61,086 nt of DNA. Source: Bacteroidales bacterium (lineage in GTDB: Bacteria; Bacteroidota; Bacteroidia; Bacteroidales; UBA7960). Where the stretch lies: the NCBI GenBank assembly GCA_003559855.1, contig PWJZ01000012.1, positions 1 through 61,086 of the forward strand, written 5' to 3'. The notes below the pieces were generated by a model. The model had not been told where the DNA came from and made no database searches. It saw only the letters and a program-made list of their open reading frames with translations. The stretch's first letter is position 1, and each line of letters opens with the position of its first letter. Both the position numbers and the translations under genes were made by a program. Of the stretch, positions 34,876 to 45,274 are shown in pieces.

Positions 34876-36105
34876 TTAATGTTTTGATTTATATACCAGC
34901 ATGCTGAGCTTGTGCTGATCGAATATCTCATTAGCGGTTTCCATGAGCGACAACGAAGTTATTCGGTCAACCTTTTCACAAATGTCATCCAATGTGTATA
35001 TTTTATCGTGTAAAAGAACATTTTTTCCCAACGATAACATCATGTTTATATTTGAATCGAAAAAAATCGCTGCCTGCCCCTTCAATTGCAGCTTGGCTCT
35101 TTTAAGTTGTAAGCTTCCGAGTTTGTATTTCATCAGCTTGTCCAGTTCTTTGTAAACAAGCTCAATAGTTTTTTCAAGATGGCCGTTGTCCGTGCCCATG
35201 TAGATTGTGAAAATACCCGTGTCGGAATAAGGCTGATAACTGCTTTCAATATTATAGCAGTAACCGTATTTTTCCCTGAGAGCCATGTTTAGCCGGGAGT
35301 TTAACCCCGGACCTCCCAGAAGATTGTTAAGTAAAATCATCGCTGTTTTACGCTCGTTCATGCTTGAATAGCCTATGTTTCCTATAACACAATGATCCTG
35401 ATGATTATGCCTGTTCAATTCTTTTATGCCGGGTTTATACGATTTGAATGGCTTCCGGTGATTTTTCCCCGAACGTTCAGGGATCTGTCCGAAAAACCTT
35501 TCCGCCAAATGTACCAGTTCAGCAAATTCTATATTGCCTACCGAACTGATAACCATTCCATGTGTTGAATAGTTTCTGTTAAAAAAATCAATTATATTGT
35601 CACGACTGAATTTTTCAATGTTTTGGGGTATTCCGAGAATGTTTCTTCCAAGAGGATGATCCCTGAATAACAATTCGTCGAAATCATCAATTATCTGCTC
35701 TGCCGGCGTATCTTTATAAGAATTGATCTCATCAATTACAACATCTTTTTCCTTACAAATGGCTTTGTCAGGAAACGTTGAGTTAAAAATAATATCAGCC
35801 AGCAAGTCGAGGCATCTTGCATAATATTTGTTAAGAAAAGAAGCATGAATACATGTATCTTCCTTTGAAGTATATGCATTGATATCACCTCCCACATTAT
35901 CCATGTGGCTGAGTATTTGATACATCTTGCGGTGCCTTGTACCCTTAAAAATAAGATGTTCGATGAAATGCGCCAATCCCTGTTCGTGGTTCCTTTCATC
36001 ACGAGACCCTGCATTTATTATGATACCGCAATGAGCAACAGGCGACTGGCTGTCGCAGTGAATTATACGTATACCGTTCCGTAAAGTATGACGATGGTAA
36101 TTCAT
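34876..36105 (-). CDS. M16 family zinc peptidase (pitrilysin family)
   Basis: The 409-residue protein has the inverted zinc motif HFIEH (residues 46-50) and the third ligand Glu in the following EINSYKDTPAEQ region, as in mitochondrial processing peptidase-beta and YmxG-like proteins. The C-terminal half is the second, inactive M16 domain with a conserved YGYCYNIESSYQPYSDTG. There is no signal peptide, so it should act in the cytoplasm. It ends 4 nt before the start of the methyltransferase and begins 31 nt after def. Confidence 0.93.
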   Translation of the reverse strand: MNYHRHTLRNGIRIIHCDSQSPVAHCGIIINAGSRDERNHEQGLAHFIEHLIFKGTRHRKMYQILSHMDNVGGDINAYTSKEDTCIHASFLNKYYARCLDLLADIIFNSTFPDKAICKEKDVVIDEINSYKDTPAEQIIDDFDELLFRDHPLGRNILGIPQNIEKFSRDNIIDFFNRNYSTHGMVISSVGNIEFAELVHLAERFFGQIPERSGKNHRKPFKSYKPGIKELNRHNHQDHCVIGNIGYSSMNERKTAMILLNNLLGGPGLNSRLNMALREKYGYCYNIESSYQPYSDTGIFTIYMGTDNGHLEKTIELVYKELDKLMKYKLGSLQLKRAKLQLKGQAAIFFDSNINMMLSLGKNVLLHDKIYTLDDICEKVDRITSLSLMETANEIFDQHKLSMLVYKSKH

Positions 36106-36136
36106 AAGAGGGTTCTTTACAAACGCAGCATTAGAT

Positions 36137-36712
36137 TTAACTTACAGACTTTTGCCTTTTGACCGGAAATATCATTTTATAATCAACATCAACCAGGCCT
36201 TTTTTTATTGAATTAAGCTTTCCTTTGATTATCCGACGCTTTAATGGTGTTATTCGATCAATGAAAACAATTCCCTGTATATGGTCATACTCATGTTGAA
36301 TTATACGTGCTGCAATTCCATCATAAGTTTCTTCATAAGAAACAAAATTCTCATCATAATATTTTATGGTTATTACCGGTTTTCTCCAGATATCTTCACG
36401 AATTTTCGGAAAGCTGAGACAGCCTTCATTAAACAGCCATTCTTTACCTTTTTCTTCAACAATAACTGGGTTTATAAAAACTTTTTTAAACCCTTGCAGC
36501 TTATTATCATCTTTGCTGAAGGGTGTTGCATCAAGTACAAATATTTTCAGGCTCAATCCTATTTGTGGCACTGCAAGCCCGACACCCTCAGCCTTGTACA
36601 TGGTTTCAAACATGTTTTCCGTCAACTGATTCAAACCGGCATAGTTTTTCTCAACATCTGATGCCTTTTTTCTCAATACCGGATTGCCATATGCTAATAT
36701 TGGTAAAACCAT
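36137..36712 (-). CDS. def: Peptide deformylase
   Basis: The metalloenzyme removes the formyl group from nascent proteins. All three motifs are intact: GVGLAVPQ (43-50), EGCLS with the metal ligand Cys98, and QHEYDH with His140, Glu141 and His144. The 191-residue length is normal. It lies 3 nt downstream of yqgF. Confidence 0.96.
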   Translation of the reverse strand: MVLPILAYGNPVLRKKASDVEKNYAGLNQLTENMFETMYKAEGVGLAVPQIGLSLKIFVLDATPFSKDDNKLQGFKKVFINPVIVEEKGKEWLFNEGCLSFPKIREDIWRKPVITIKYYDENFVSYEETYDGIAARIIQHEYDHIQGIVFIDRITPLKRRIIKGKLNSIKKGLVDVDYKMIFPVKRQKSVS

Positions 36713-36715
36713 AAA

Positions 36716-37141
36716 CTACTTTTTTTCTGATGACTTTAATTCCATATATGATTGAAGAATAAGCGTGGCACTGATCTTGTCAACAAGATTTTTGTTTTGC
36801 CTTGCTTTTTTCCCTAAACCTGCATCCTGAATAGTTTTTAATGCTATAAGCGATGTAAATCTTTCATCTATACGTTTAACAATCATATCAGGAAATTGTT
36901 TTCTTAAATGTTTTACGAACGGATCAATATATCTTGATGCATCAGAAGGCCGGCTTCTCATATCTAAGGGTTCTCCTACAATAATACATTCAATATTATG
37001 TTTAGCAATATAATCCTTCAGATATTGCATAATATCCTTAACATGAACTGTGGCAAGCCCCGTAGCAATGATCCGGTCCTCATCGCTCACCGCAAGCCCG
37101 GCACGCTTTTGACCGTAATCTATAGCAAGTATACGACCCAT
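36716..37141 (-). CDS. ruvX: Holliday junction resolvase-like YqgF/RuvX
   Basis: The 141-residue RNase H-fold protein has the first strand ILAIDYGQKRAG with catalytic Asp8, the IECIIVGEPLDMRSRPSD segment, and the KRIDERFTSLIALKTI motif. It acts in 16S rRNA maturation and possibly in recombination. It is the first gene of the yqgF-def-M16-methyltransferase operon, reading away from a 569-bp gap. Confidence 0.93.
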   Translation of the reverse strand: MGRILAIDYGQKRAGLAVSDEDRIIATGLATVHVKDIMQYLKDYIAKHNIECIIVGEPLDMRSRPSDASRYIDPFVKHLRKQFPDMIVKRIDERFTSLIALKTIQDAGLGKKARQNKNLVDKISATLILQSYMELKSSEKK

Positions 37142-37710
37142 ACCTTAACCCTTTACCCGAATTAATTGTAATTAAACAAAAAGAAATTTTTGCTAAGTTA
37201 ATAAAAAGGGTTGTAATCCTTATAATCCGCTAAAATATTCACAAAACCAGATTAATGCTTTGCCTGCAGGTAAAAAAAACCGATAATTTGATATTTCTCC
37301 GTATATAGGTACCGGAAAAGCCGTAATTTTTTCCGGGACGGCAGCGCCCGTAATAATATCACATCTTTACTGGTTCATAAACAATATAATCCTGGTTTTT
37401 TTTATTGGATAAATACCCGTGGCTGATCAATTAACGACCGGTAATTGATAATTGTTTTTATAATGGGATTTAAGGAATGATAAAAAAGCTCACCACTTAT
37501 TCAAAGAACCTTAATATCAAGCTATAATAAACCAAACCGTCATACATTTAAACCATAAAAATTCAATTGCGGATTTTATTAACATTGAAAGGCCGTTATT
37601 GTTCATAATTTTATGTTGACCGATTAAAGTGGTTTCACTACTTTTGTTACTTAAAGGCATTTTATTTACAATCATAATAAATACCATTAATAACTAAAAC
37701 AGTTCCGGGT
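37142..37710. other. Long intergenic region between yqgF and mutS
   Basis: The 569 bp separate divergent genes and contain no credible ORF. Two perfect inverted repeats occur: CCGGAAAA/TTTTCCGG (37312-37319 and 37329-37336, 9-nt loop) and ATCAATTA/TAATTGAT (37426-37433 and 37442-37449, 8-nt loop). The mutS promoter is at the right end. No minus-strand promoter for yqgF was recognised. Confidence 0.5.
37616..37646 (+). promoter_or_regulatory. Promoter of mutS
   Basis: TTG (37616-37618, in TTGAC), 20 nt, then TACTTTTG (37639-37646). The start near 37653 gives a leader of about 58 nt to the TTG start codon. Confidence 0.6.
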
Positions 37711-40344
37711 TTGGCAAAGAGTCAGATTAAAGAAGTTTCAACGCCTTTAATGCGTCAGTATAATTCCATTAAGGCAAAATACCCTGATGCGCTTTTGTTA
37801 TTCAGGGTCGGAGATTTCTATGAAACTTTCGGTCAAGATGCTATCAAGACTTCGGAGATATTGGGTATCGTACTGACCCGCCGAGCCAATGGGGCAGCAT
37901 CATATGTCGAGTTAGCGGGTTTTCCTTACCATGCCCTTGAATCATATCTGCCTAAGCTTGTTAAAGCCGGTCAACGCGTAGCTATATGCGATCAGCTCGA
38001 AGATCCTAAGAAAGCCAAAAAAATAGTAAAAAGAGGTGTTACAGAACTTGTAACACCAGGTATAGCCTTTAGTGATAAAGTCCTTGACCATAAAGAAAAC
38101 AACTTCCTGGCAGGTTTGCATATTCATGACAACAGCTATGGTGTTGCTTTCCTGGATATTTCAACAGGCGAATTTCTTGCCGACCAGGGAAATCAGGAAT
38201 ATGTTGACAAGCTGTTGCAGAGTTTTAAGCCAAGTGAAATTATCCTACAGAAAAACAAAGTCCTGAAATTCAACGAAAACTTTCCCGGCAAATACTATAT
38301 TACCACGCTCGACGATTGGGCATTTACAAAAGAATTTGCCGATGATCTGCTGCTGAACCACTTTGGAACCGTATCTTTTAAAGGCTTTGGCCTGGAAGAC
38401 CTGAATCTCGGCATATCGGCCGCCGGCGCTGTTCTGCACTATTTATCCGAAACGCATCATGATAAACTTGACCATATTACCAAAATATCACGTATTGATG
38501 AAAACCAATATGTCTGGCTGGATAAGTTTACAGTCAGAAACCTTGAGTTGCTCTACAGCCCCAATGAAGACGCTTCAACCCTTATAAATGTTATTGACCA
38601 CACCATCTCGCCTATGGGAAGCCGTTTGCTGAAACGATGGGTCACCCTGCCGCTCAAAGAAAGAAGCCTGATAAAAGAGCGGCATGATGTTGTCGAATAT
38701 TTGTATAAAAACAAAGACTTGTCGGAAAAACTTGCCGGATGGATCAAATCAATAGGTGACCTTGAAAGGCTGATATCAAGGGTGGCAGTCAGAAAGATTA
38801 ATCCAAGGGAAGTTTTGCAAATCGAGAAAGCTTTGCAGGCAATAGAACCGATAAAAAAAACCTTGTCCGCCACAGACAGTCACCCGCTGCAAAAAATATC
38901 CGACCAGCTCAACCCCTGTAAACTCATAAGGGAAAGAATTGCCAGGGAGATCAAATCCGAACCTTCCGTTTTAATATCAAAAGGCGATGTTATAAATGAC
39001 AATGTGTCGGAAGAACTCGACAAACTTCGTTCCATCCGCCATTCAGCAAAAGACTATTTAATCAACCTGAAACACCGTGAATTGAAACGTACCGGAATCC
39101 CTTCGTTGAAAATAGCACATAATAATATTTTTGGCTATTATATTGAAGTTACAAATACTCATAAGAGCAAAGTGCCTTCCGAATGGGAGCGGAAACAAAC
39201 CCTGGTTAATGCCGAACGCTATATTACACCAGAACTTAAAGAGTATGAAGAAAAAATACTGGGAGCCGAGGAAAAGATAATTTGGCTTGAAGAACAGTTA
39301 TATAACGAGCTTTTGGCAGCCCTGTCGGAATATATCGAGCCGATACAAACAAACGCCGGGATTATTGGCAAACTTGACTGCCTGCTGTGTTTTGCAAATA
39401 TAGCCATGCAGTATAATTATGTAAGACCCGATATAAATGACAGCTATATTATAGATATTAAGGAAGGCCGTCATCCTGTTATCGAACAACGTATGCCAAT
39501 AGGGGAGGAGTATGTTGAAAACGATGTTTATCTTGATAATGAAAATCAACAGATAATGATAATAACAGGCCCAAACATGTCGGGAAAATCGGCATTGTTG
39601 AGGCAAACAGCACTGATAGTCCTCATTGCCCAGACAGGTTGCTTTGTACCTGCAAGCGATGCATCCATAGGATTTGTAGATAAAATATTTACACGGGTAG
39701 GTGCTTCCGATAATATTTCCTCGGGCGAATCAACCTTTATGGTCGAAATGAATGAAACCGCTTCCATTATTAATAACATTTCCAATCGTAGCCTTATCCT
39801 GCTCGACGAGATTGGAAGAGGTACAAGTACATACGATGGGATCAGCATAGCATGGGCTATAGCTGAATATTTACACGAACATCCTCTTTTTAAAGCCAAA
39901 ACACTTTTTGCCACACACTACCATGAACTCAACGAACTGGCAGCAATCTTTCCCAGAATCAAAAACTATAACGTTACTGTAAAAGAAATGCAAAACAAAA
40001 TAATTTTCCTCAGAAAATTAGCCGAAGGCGGAAGTGAGCACTCTTTTGGCATTCACGTGGCACGTATGGCAGGCATACCCTCTATAATTATCCAAAGAGC
40101 TTACGCTTTGCTTGCAAATCTTGAAAAATCACACAGCAGCGACGAGCTTTCAAATGACCGGAGTAAAACAAAATCGAAAAGAAAAAATCAGGACGATTAC
40201 CAGTTAAGTTTTATACAACTCGAAGACCCCCTTCTGCAGCAAATAAAAGAGGATATATTAAATACCGACATTAATACCCTGACACCTGTTGAAGCTCTAA
40301 TGAAACTCAATGAAATAAAAAGGCTGCTGGATAAAAAAGGCTGA
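37711..40344 (+). CDS. mutS: DNA mismatch repair protein MutS
   Basis: MutS recognises mismatches and small loops and recruits MutL. The mismatch-reading motif VGDFYETF places Phe36 and Glu38 in domain I. The ATPase domain has Walker A GPNMSGKS at residues 620-627 and Walker B with [16 protein letters not shown]. The C-terminal tail ends with [12 protein letters not shown] as in MutS1 proteins. At 877 residues it is complete. The start codon is TTG: no in-frame ATG exists upstream, and [18 protein letters not shown] matches the family start. It converges on ompH with a 9-bp gap and no terminator between. Confidence 0.97.
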   Translation: MAKSQIKEVSTPLMRQYNSIKAKYPDALLLFRVGDFYETFGQDAIKTSEILGIVLTRRANGAASYVELAGFPYHALESYLPKLVKAGQRVAICDQLEDPKKAKKIVKRGVTELVTPGIAFSDKVLDHKENNFLAGLHIHDNSYGVAFLDISTGEFLADQGNQEYVDKLLQSFKPSEIILQKNKVLKFNENFPGKYYITTLDDWAFTKEFADDLLLNHFGTVSFKGFGLEDLNLGISAAGAVLHYLSETHHDKLDHITKISRIDENQYVWLDKFTVRNLELLYSPNEDASTLINVIDHTISPMGSRLLKRWVTLPLKERSLIKERHDVVEYLYKNKDLSEKLAGWIKSIGDLERLISRVAVRKINPREVLQIEKALQAIEPIKKTLSATDSHPLQKISDQLNPCKLIRERIAREIKSEPSVLISKGDVINDNVSEELDKLRSIRHSAKDYLINLKHRELKRTGIPSLKIAHNNIFGYYIEVTNTHKSKVPSEWERKQTLVNAERYITPELKEYEEKILGAEEKIIWLEEQLYNELLAALSEYIEPIQTNAGIIGKLDCLLCFANIAMQYNYVRPDINDSYIIDIKEGRHPVIEQRMPIGEEYVENDVYLDNENQQIMIITGPNMSGKSALLRQTALIVLIAQTGCFVPASDASIGFVDKIFTRVGASDNISSGESTFMVEMNETASIINNISNRSLILLDEIGRGTSTYDGISIAWAIAEYLHEHPLFKAKTLFATHYHELNELAAIFPRIKNYNVTVKEMQNKIIFLRKLAEGGSEHSFGIHVARMAGIPSIIIQRAYALLANLEKSHSSDELSNDRSKTKSKRKNQDDYQLSFIQLEDPLLQQIKEDILNTDINTLTPVEALMKLNEIKRLLDKKG

Positions 40345-40353
40345 TAAAATCAA

Positions 40354-40869
40354 TTATCTCCTGTAACCCAGATGTTGTAAAACGTCATCGCTAAGGTCAT
40401 AACGCACATCGGTATATATCATTGTCATGCCACCGGCTTTATCAAATATAACGGCATAATTTCCCCTTGAAGCTATCTCTTCAATGGCTTCATATATTTT
40501 ATCCTGAATTGGCTCTATCAGCTCTTCCCTTTTCTTGAACAGATCACCCCCCTGGCCAAAACGTTTCATCTGAAGCTCTTTAGTCGCCTTTTCCTTTTCA
40601 ATGATTTCTTCTTCACGTTCACGTTTTATATCGTCGGGCAAAAGGACCATTTCGGCTTCATATTTTTTGTACAACTCTTCCACCTCCTGAAATTTATCTT
40701 CGATCTCCTGCTGCCACTGGGTAGACAGTTGTTCGAGCTCCGTTTGCGCTGCCTGGTATTCAGGAATATTATCCATAATATATTTCGTATCAATGTAAGC
40801 AAAACGTTGTGCGTAAGATGAAGATATTATAAAAGCCAGAAATAATGACAGAATTATTGTTTTTTTCAT
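40354..40869 (-). CDS. OmpH/Skp family periplasmic chaperone
   Basis: The 171-residue protein has a signal peptide (MKKTIILSLFLAFIISSSYA|QR), then FAYIDTKYIMDNIPEY, then a long coiled coil rich in Glu, Lys and Gln (residues about 45-115), and a C-terminal NYAVIFDKAGGM domain, as in Skp. It keeps unfolded outer-membrane proteins soluble for BamA, whose gene lies 82 bp upstream. The start at 40869 is supported by GGAGGG 5-7 nt before it, a true Shine-Dalgarno sequence that is unusual in this window. Confidence 0.92.
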   Translation of the reverse strand: MKKTIILSLFLAFIISSSYAQRFAYIDTKYIMDNIPEYQAAQTELEQLSTQWQQEIEDKFQEVEELYKKYEAEMVLLPDDIKREREEEIIEKEKATKELQMKRFGQGGDLFKKREELIEPIQDKIYEAIEEIASRGNYAVIFDKAGGMTMIYTDVRYDLSDDVLQHLGYRR

Positions 40870-40951
40870 TTTTCCCTCCATATTTTTTAATACTGTATAA
40901 TTATTAACCACAGACAAGCTTTTGTTATTATCAAAGCATCGCATTTTTTTA

Positions 40952-43453
40952 TCAGTCGATAGAATGTCCTATGGTAAAGTGGAACTGTCCTTTATTTGCT
41001 CCGGGCAGTCCTGGTATTTCGTCAAATCCATACCCCCAGTCAATTCCAAGCAATCCGAACATTGGCAGAAAGATTCTCAGACCAACACCTGCCGAACGTT
41101 TCACGTCGAAAGGACTGAACTGATCTGAATGCAGCCATGAATTACCTGCTTCAACAAAGCATAAAGCATAAATTGTTGCCATAGGGTTCAAAGAGATCGG
41201 ATAGCGCAATTCAGCCGTATAACGATTAAAAACGGTTGCTCCCATAGGTTGCCTTTGGGCATCCATAGGGGTGAGCGAATAATCATCATAGCCCCTCAGG
41301 GCAATAATTTCACGCCCGTCTATTTCCCATCCCGATAAGCCGTCACCACCTAAATAAAACCTTTCAAAGGGAGGCTGACCGATATCAGAGTCATAGTAAC
41401 CCAAAAAGCCGAACCTGAATCTTGCTGATAGCACCAAATCGCCTACCAGGGTGGTGTACCAGTTGGTCCTGAATTTCCACTTATGGTATTCAAGCCATTT
41501 GAATTTTTCGCGATCAGTAGCTTGTGTATAATCCATATCGGAAAAGATGCTGTATGGCGGTGTTAATTGTAATGACAGCGAAACTTCAGATCCTGATCTC
41601 GGAAACAGGGGTGCATCAATGGAATTTCTTCCGAAAGAAATTGTATAACTTAAATTGTTCGAAACGCCTTTTTCAAACATAAAAGGTATAGGGCTGTTCA
41701 TAATATCATAATACTGGTAATTGACAGACTGCCTGAGAAAAAAGTAGTCGTCAGGAAAGCTGAGTCTTTTTGCCAGTCCTACTGAGGAGCCTATTATGCT
41801 GTAATATCCGTAGTTATCATGGTCTTTGGGCACATTTCTTCTGTGTGTTGTGCGGTAGAGAGAAAGGCTGAAAGCATTTGGCTTTTTGCCGCCCAGCCAG
41901 GGCTCCATAAAAGAAAGACTGTATGAAATATAACCCCTGCCGTAGGTCTGCGCCCTTAGTGATAATTGCTGACCATCGCCTGTTGGTAAAGGTCTCCATG
42001 CTTCCCTGTTGAATATGTTTCTTGTTGAAAAATTATTAAAAAGCAATCCTACTGTGCCTATTATTCTTCCACCACCCCAACCACCTGATAACTCAATCTG
42101 ATCAGAAGATGTTTCTTCGACAATATATTCAAGGTCAACAGTACCATCCTGCGGATTGGGCTTAGGAATAACATCAATGGTCTCCTGATCAAAATAACCA
42201 AGCTGTGCTATTTCCCGATGGCTGCGAATAATATCCCGTCTGCTGAATAATTGACCCGGTCGCGTTCTTATTTCCCTCATTATCACATGATCATTAGTCC
42301 TTGTGTTGCCTCTGACCGAAACGCGGCTGATTTTAGCCTGTTTGCCCTCGTAAATCCTGATTTCAAGATCAATATAATCCTGTTCAACGGCTACCTCCAC
42401 CGGCTCAATATTAAAGAATAAATATCCGTCATCAAGATATAATGAACTAACATCGATACCGTCAATGTTCATAAACAAATTCTTATCCAGCCTGGTTTGA
42501 TTATAAACATCTCCTTTCTCCATCCCCAACACATCATTGAGTGTTTCTGATGAGTAAACAGTATTACCAACCCAGTTAACATCCCTGAGGTAATATGTAG
42601 GACCTTCTTCAATATGCAGATCCACCTCAATACGATTATCAGCAACAAAATATACCGAATCCTTTACTATTGTTGCATCTCTTTTACCCAGTTCATTATA
42701 TCTGTTAATTACTTGCTGCTTATCTTCTTCAAAATCCTGCCTTATAAATTTGGAAGGAGTAAAAATATTCCATAAACTTCGCTCACGTGTGTTTCTCATC
42801 AATCTTTTGAGTTGCCTGTCATTTAGTTTCTCATTTCCGTAAACATTAACAGAGCGGATGCGTGTACGCTCGCCACGGTCTACTTCAAATCTGAGGTTGA
42901 CAGCATTTGGAAGCACGGTATCTCTTTTCTTTGTGAAATTGACACTTGGCCTTAAATATCCTTTTTCGATATAATAATCTTCTATTATGCTTTCAGCTCT
43001 GACCAGAAGATTTTCGGTAACAACATCTCCACGTGTCAGGTTAAGTTTTTCTTCAAGCCTGTCTTTATCCGAACGCCTGACACCCTCAAATTCATAGTTT
43101 GCCAGGCTTGGCCTCTCCTCAAGCTCTATATCAAGATATACATTACCATTGTGTATTGAAGTTATTGAAATAATCACATTCTGAAATAATCCCTGCTTCC
43201 AAAGGTTGTTTATAGCATTGGATATTTCATCGCCTGGGATTAAAATCCGGTCACCTTCAATGAGTTGAGATATCATTATGATAATGCTTTCTTCAATATG
43301 GCGTGCACCCGATACGGAAATCCCGCCAATAGTATATTCACGCGGATTATCGTAATCGACTCTGATCTGACCGGCAAGAGTGCTGCCCTGAGAAACAACT
43401 TGCATCATTATCAGTGTTGAAAGAATGACCGTATATATAATCTTTTTAAACAT
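40952..43453 (-). CDS. bamA: Outer-membrane assembly factor BamA (Omp85)
   Basis: The protein inserts beta-barrels into the outer membrane. After a signal peptide (about residues 1-22) come five POTRA repeats (for example YTIGGISVSGARHIEESIII and RIRSVNVYGNEKLNDRQLKRL) and an Omp85 barrel. The barrel contains the lid-lock type segment ERFYLGGDGLSGWEIDGREI and RGYDDYSL. The last residues are FHFTIGHSID, so the usual terminal Phe is followed by extra residues. It lies between uppS (77 bp) and ompH in the common Bacteroidota order. CAGGTGA near the start can pair with 16S rRNA. Confidence 0.96.
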   Translation of the reverse strand: MFKKIIYTVILSTLIMMQVVSQGSTLAGQIRVDYDNPREYTIGGISVSGARHIEESIIIMISQLIEGDRILIPGDEISNAINNLWKQGLFQNVIISITSIHNGNVYLDIELEERPSLANYEFEGVRRSDKDRLEEKLNLTRGDVVTENLLVRAESIIEDYYIEKGYLRPSVNFTKKRDTVLPNAVNLRFEVDRGERTRIRSVNVYGNEKLNDRQLKRLMRNTRERSLWNIFTPSKFIRQDFEEDKQQVINRYNELGKRDATIVKDSVYFVADNRIEVDLHIEEGPTYYLRDVNWVGNTVYSSETLNDVLGMEKGDVYNQTRLDKNLFMNIDGIDVSSLYLDDGYLFFNIEPVEVAVEQDYIDLEIRIYEGKQAKISRVSVRGNTRTNDHVIMREIRTRPGQLFSRRDIIRSHREIAQLGYFDQETIDVIPKPNPQDGTVDLEYIVEETSSDQIELSGGWGGGRIIGTVGLLFNNFSTRNIFNREAWRPLPTGDGQQLSLRAQTYGRGYISYSLSFMEPWLGGKKPNAFSLSLYRTTHRRNVPKDHDNYGYYSIIGSSVGLAKRLSFPDDYFFLRQSVNYQYYDIMNSPIPFMFEKGVSNNLSYTISFGRNSIDAPLFPRSGSEVSLSLQLTPPYSIFSDMDYTQATDREKFKWLEYHKWKFRTNWYTTLVGDLVLSARFRFGFLGYYDSDIGQPPFERFYLGGDGLSGWEIDGREIIALRGYDDYSLTPMDAQRQPMGATVFNRYTAELRYPISLNPMATIYALCFVEAGNSWLHSDQFSPFDVKRSAGVGLRIFLPMFGLLGIDWGYGFDEIPGLPGANKGQFHFTIGHSID

Positions 43454-43530
43454 TTTGTCACCTGATGATTTAGTTAAATTATTTAAACAATCAAAATGGT
43501 ATTAATATCAGATGTTTACTTATTACATAT

Positions 43531-44265
43531 TTAAAAATCGCCTGTTTTTCCAAACCTTCTTTCCCTTTTCTGGTATTCGGCAACAGCTTCGAAAAAATGC
43601 TCCCTGTTAAAATCCGGCCAAAGCACCGGTGTAAAATACAATTCGCTGTATGCTATTTGCCAAAGCAAAAAATTGCTAAGCCTTAACTCGCCGCTGGTCC
43701 TTATCAGCAGGTCAGGGTCCGGAAAATCACTTGTTGACAAATATTTCTTAAAAATCTTGTCATCAACATTTTCTATCGGTTTATTCCCATTTATAAAGTC
43801 GTTCAAAATATTTTTCACAGCATTAACAATTTCCCATCTTGCGCTATAGCTTAAAGCAATTATTAAATTTAGTTTATTATTATTTTCAGTTAATTTGACA
43901 GCTTCTTTAAGTTCTAAAAGGCATTTTTCGGGCAAAGATTTCAAGTTTCCTATTGCGTGCAGTCTAATACCTTTATCACAAAGCTCTTTGGTTTCATTTC
44001 GTATAGTGTTAACAAGCAACTCCATAAGCGTATCAACTTCCTTCTTTGGTCTGTTCCAGTTTTCAGTGGAGAAAGCATACATGGTTATATATGGAATTTT
44101 CAGTTCACCTGCTGCTTCAAGGGTTTCTCTGACTGCCTTGACGCCGTTTTCATGACCATATATGCGATCTTTTCCCCTTTGTTTTGCCCATCGTCCGTTT
44201 CCGTCCATAATCAAAGCAACATGTTGAGGGATAAGATTATGGTCAATTTGTTCTTTTATATCCAT
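43531..44265 (-). CDS. uppS: Undecaprenyl diphosphate synthase
   Basis: The cis-prenyltransferase makes the lipid carrier for peptidoglycan and other envelope polymers. The P-loop-like HVALIMDGNGRWAKQRG with Asp21 is present, as are TMYAFSTENWNRP and the C-terminal LLIRTSGELRLSNFLLWQ. Length 244 is standard. It is the first gene of the uppS-bamA-ompH unit and has its own promoter. Confidence 0.97.
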   Translation of the reverse strand: MDIKEQIDHNLIPQHVALIMDGNGRWAKQRGKDRIYGHENGVKAVRETLEAAGELKIPYITMYAFSTENWNRPKKEVDTLMELLVNTIRNETKELCDKGIRLHAIGNLKSLPEKCLLELKEAVKLTENNNKLNLIIALSYSARWEIVNAVKNILNDFINGNKPIENVDDKIFKKYLSTSDFPDPDLLIRTSGELRLSNFLLWQIAYSELYFTPVLWPDFNREHFFEAVAEYQKRERRFGKTGDF

Positions 44266-44308
44266 CTTTTTTGATTAAAATATTGCTACAGGTATATGCA
44301 AAATTCTC

Positions 44309-44342
44309 CAAAAGTATTGATAAATAATATTTTAAATTCAAA
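44309..44342 (-). promoter_or_regulatory. Promoter of uppS-bamA-ompH
   Basis: On the minus strand TTTG (44342-44339), 22 nt, then TACTTTTG (44316-44309). The start near 44302 gives a 37-nt leader to uppS. Confidence 0.55.
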
Positions 44343-44355
44343 TTTTAAGAACTTT

Positions 44356-45165
44356 TTATTCCATAGCCGGGCAATAAATTCTTGCCCAGCTTGGCAGCTT
44401 AAATGTCAAAATAAACCCTGCAAATGAATACCAGTCATTTCTGTTAGGATTTCCGCGCATCATATCGGTATTATCCTTACCGTTTAACGACCTGTCTGAA
44501 AGTTGTTGTGCCAACCCCGGCAAAGTTTCCGGATCAGGATATGTAGTGCTTACATCATCCAGATAATCCGTTGTGGTTCTTCTCATACCCCACTCGAGCC
44601 CGCCGCTCAAATGTCGTGAAATGTTGAATTTATAACCTATGCCAAACAAATAAGATAAGGCATACAGGTTATAGGGTTCTCTTTCAGGATAAAGATCACT
44701 TTTTTGACCCTCGGTGCCCAGCGGCTGAAGATCATGCCATTTACCGTCATCACACCTTGCCTGAGGATTAAACATAAATCCCCCTAAACCGGCAAAGATA
44801 TAGGGTGTATGAAATGTATCGGGGTTTCCCGGCTGAAATCGTAAAAAATTGATTTCACCTTGGATTGAAATTTCAGCAATGGTTGACCTGAAATGTAGAT
44901 TCCGGTTTTTATTATACCCGATAATTGCATCGTCGGCTTCAACGCTTCCGTAAAATCCGCCGAGTCTGACTGCTTTATGTTCATCAACATTGAAACGATA
45001 CATTCCTCCAAAAGCAAGCTGAGCCATAGCAAATTGTCTTGACGGATTAAGATCACCCAGATAATAAGACCATCCGTAAAAAATACCCAGTTCGTTATGC
45101 CTGCCATATAAGGCTAACGGCAACAACAAGATCAGGGTTAAAATGACTTTTGATATCTTTTTCAT
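44356..45165 (-). CDS. DUF6089 outer-membrane protein (copy 1)
   Basis: The 269-residue protein has a signal peptide ending near LALYG|RH and a beta-barrel body with GWSYYLGDLNPSRQFAM, then LHFRSTIAEISIQGEINFL and PYIFAGLGGFMFNPQAR. These blocks also occur in the next gene upstream, so the two are tandem paralogues. DUF6089 proteins are conserved between nadK and uppS in Bacteroidota; the role is unknown, probably in the outer membrane. Confidence 0.85.
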   Translation of the reverse strand: MKKISKVILTLILLLPLALYGRHNELGIFYGWSYYLGDLNPSRQFAMAQLAFGGMYRFNVDEHKAVRLGGFYGSVEADDAIIGYNKNRNLHFRSTIAEISIQGEINFLRFQPGNPDTFHTPYIFAGLGGFMFNPQARCDDGKWHDLQPLGTEGQKSDLYPEREPYNLYALSYLFGIGYKFNISRHLSGGLEWGMRRTTTDYLDDVSTTYPDPETLPGLAQQLSDRSLNGKDNTDMMRGNPNRNDWYSFAGFILTFKLPSWARIYCPAME

Positions 45166-45274
45166 TTATCCAACCAGAAATTGCAATATTTATTATTAAA
45201 GCAAAGATCCATTCATGTTATAGTTAACGCAACCAAAGGGTCTATATTTTTTATCAGAGGAAAAACTTTAATAT

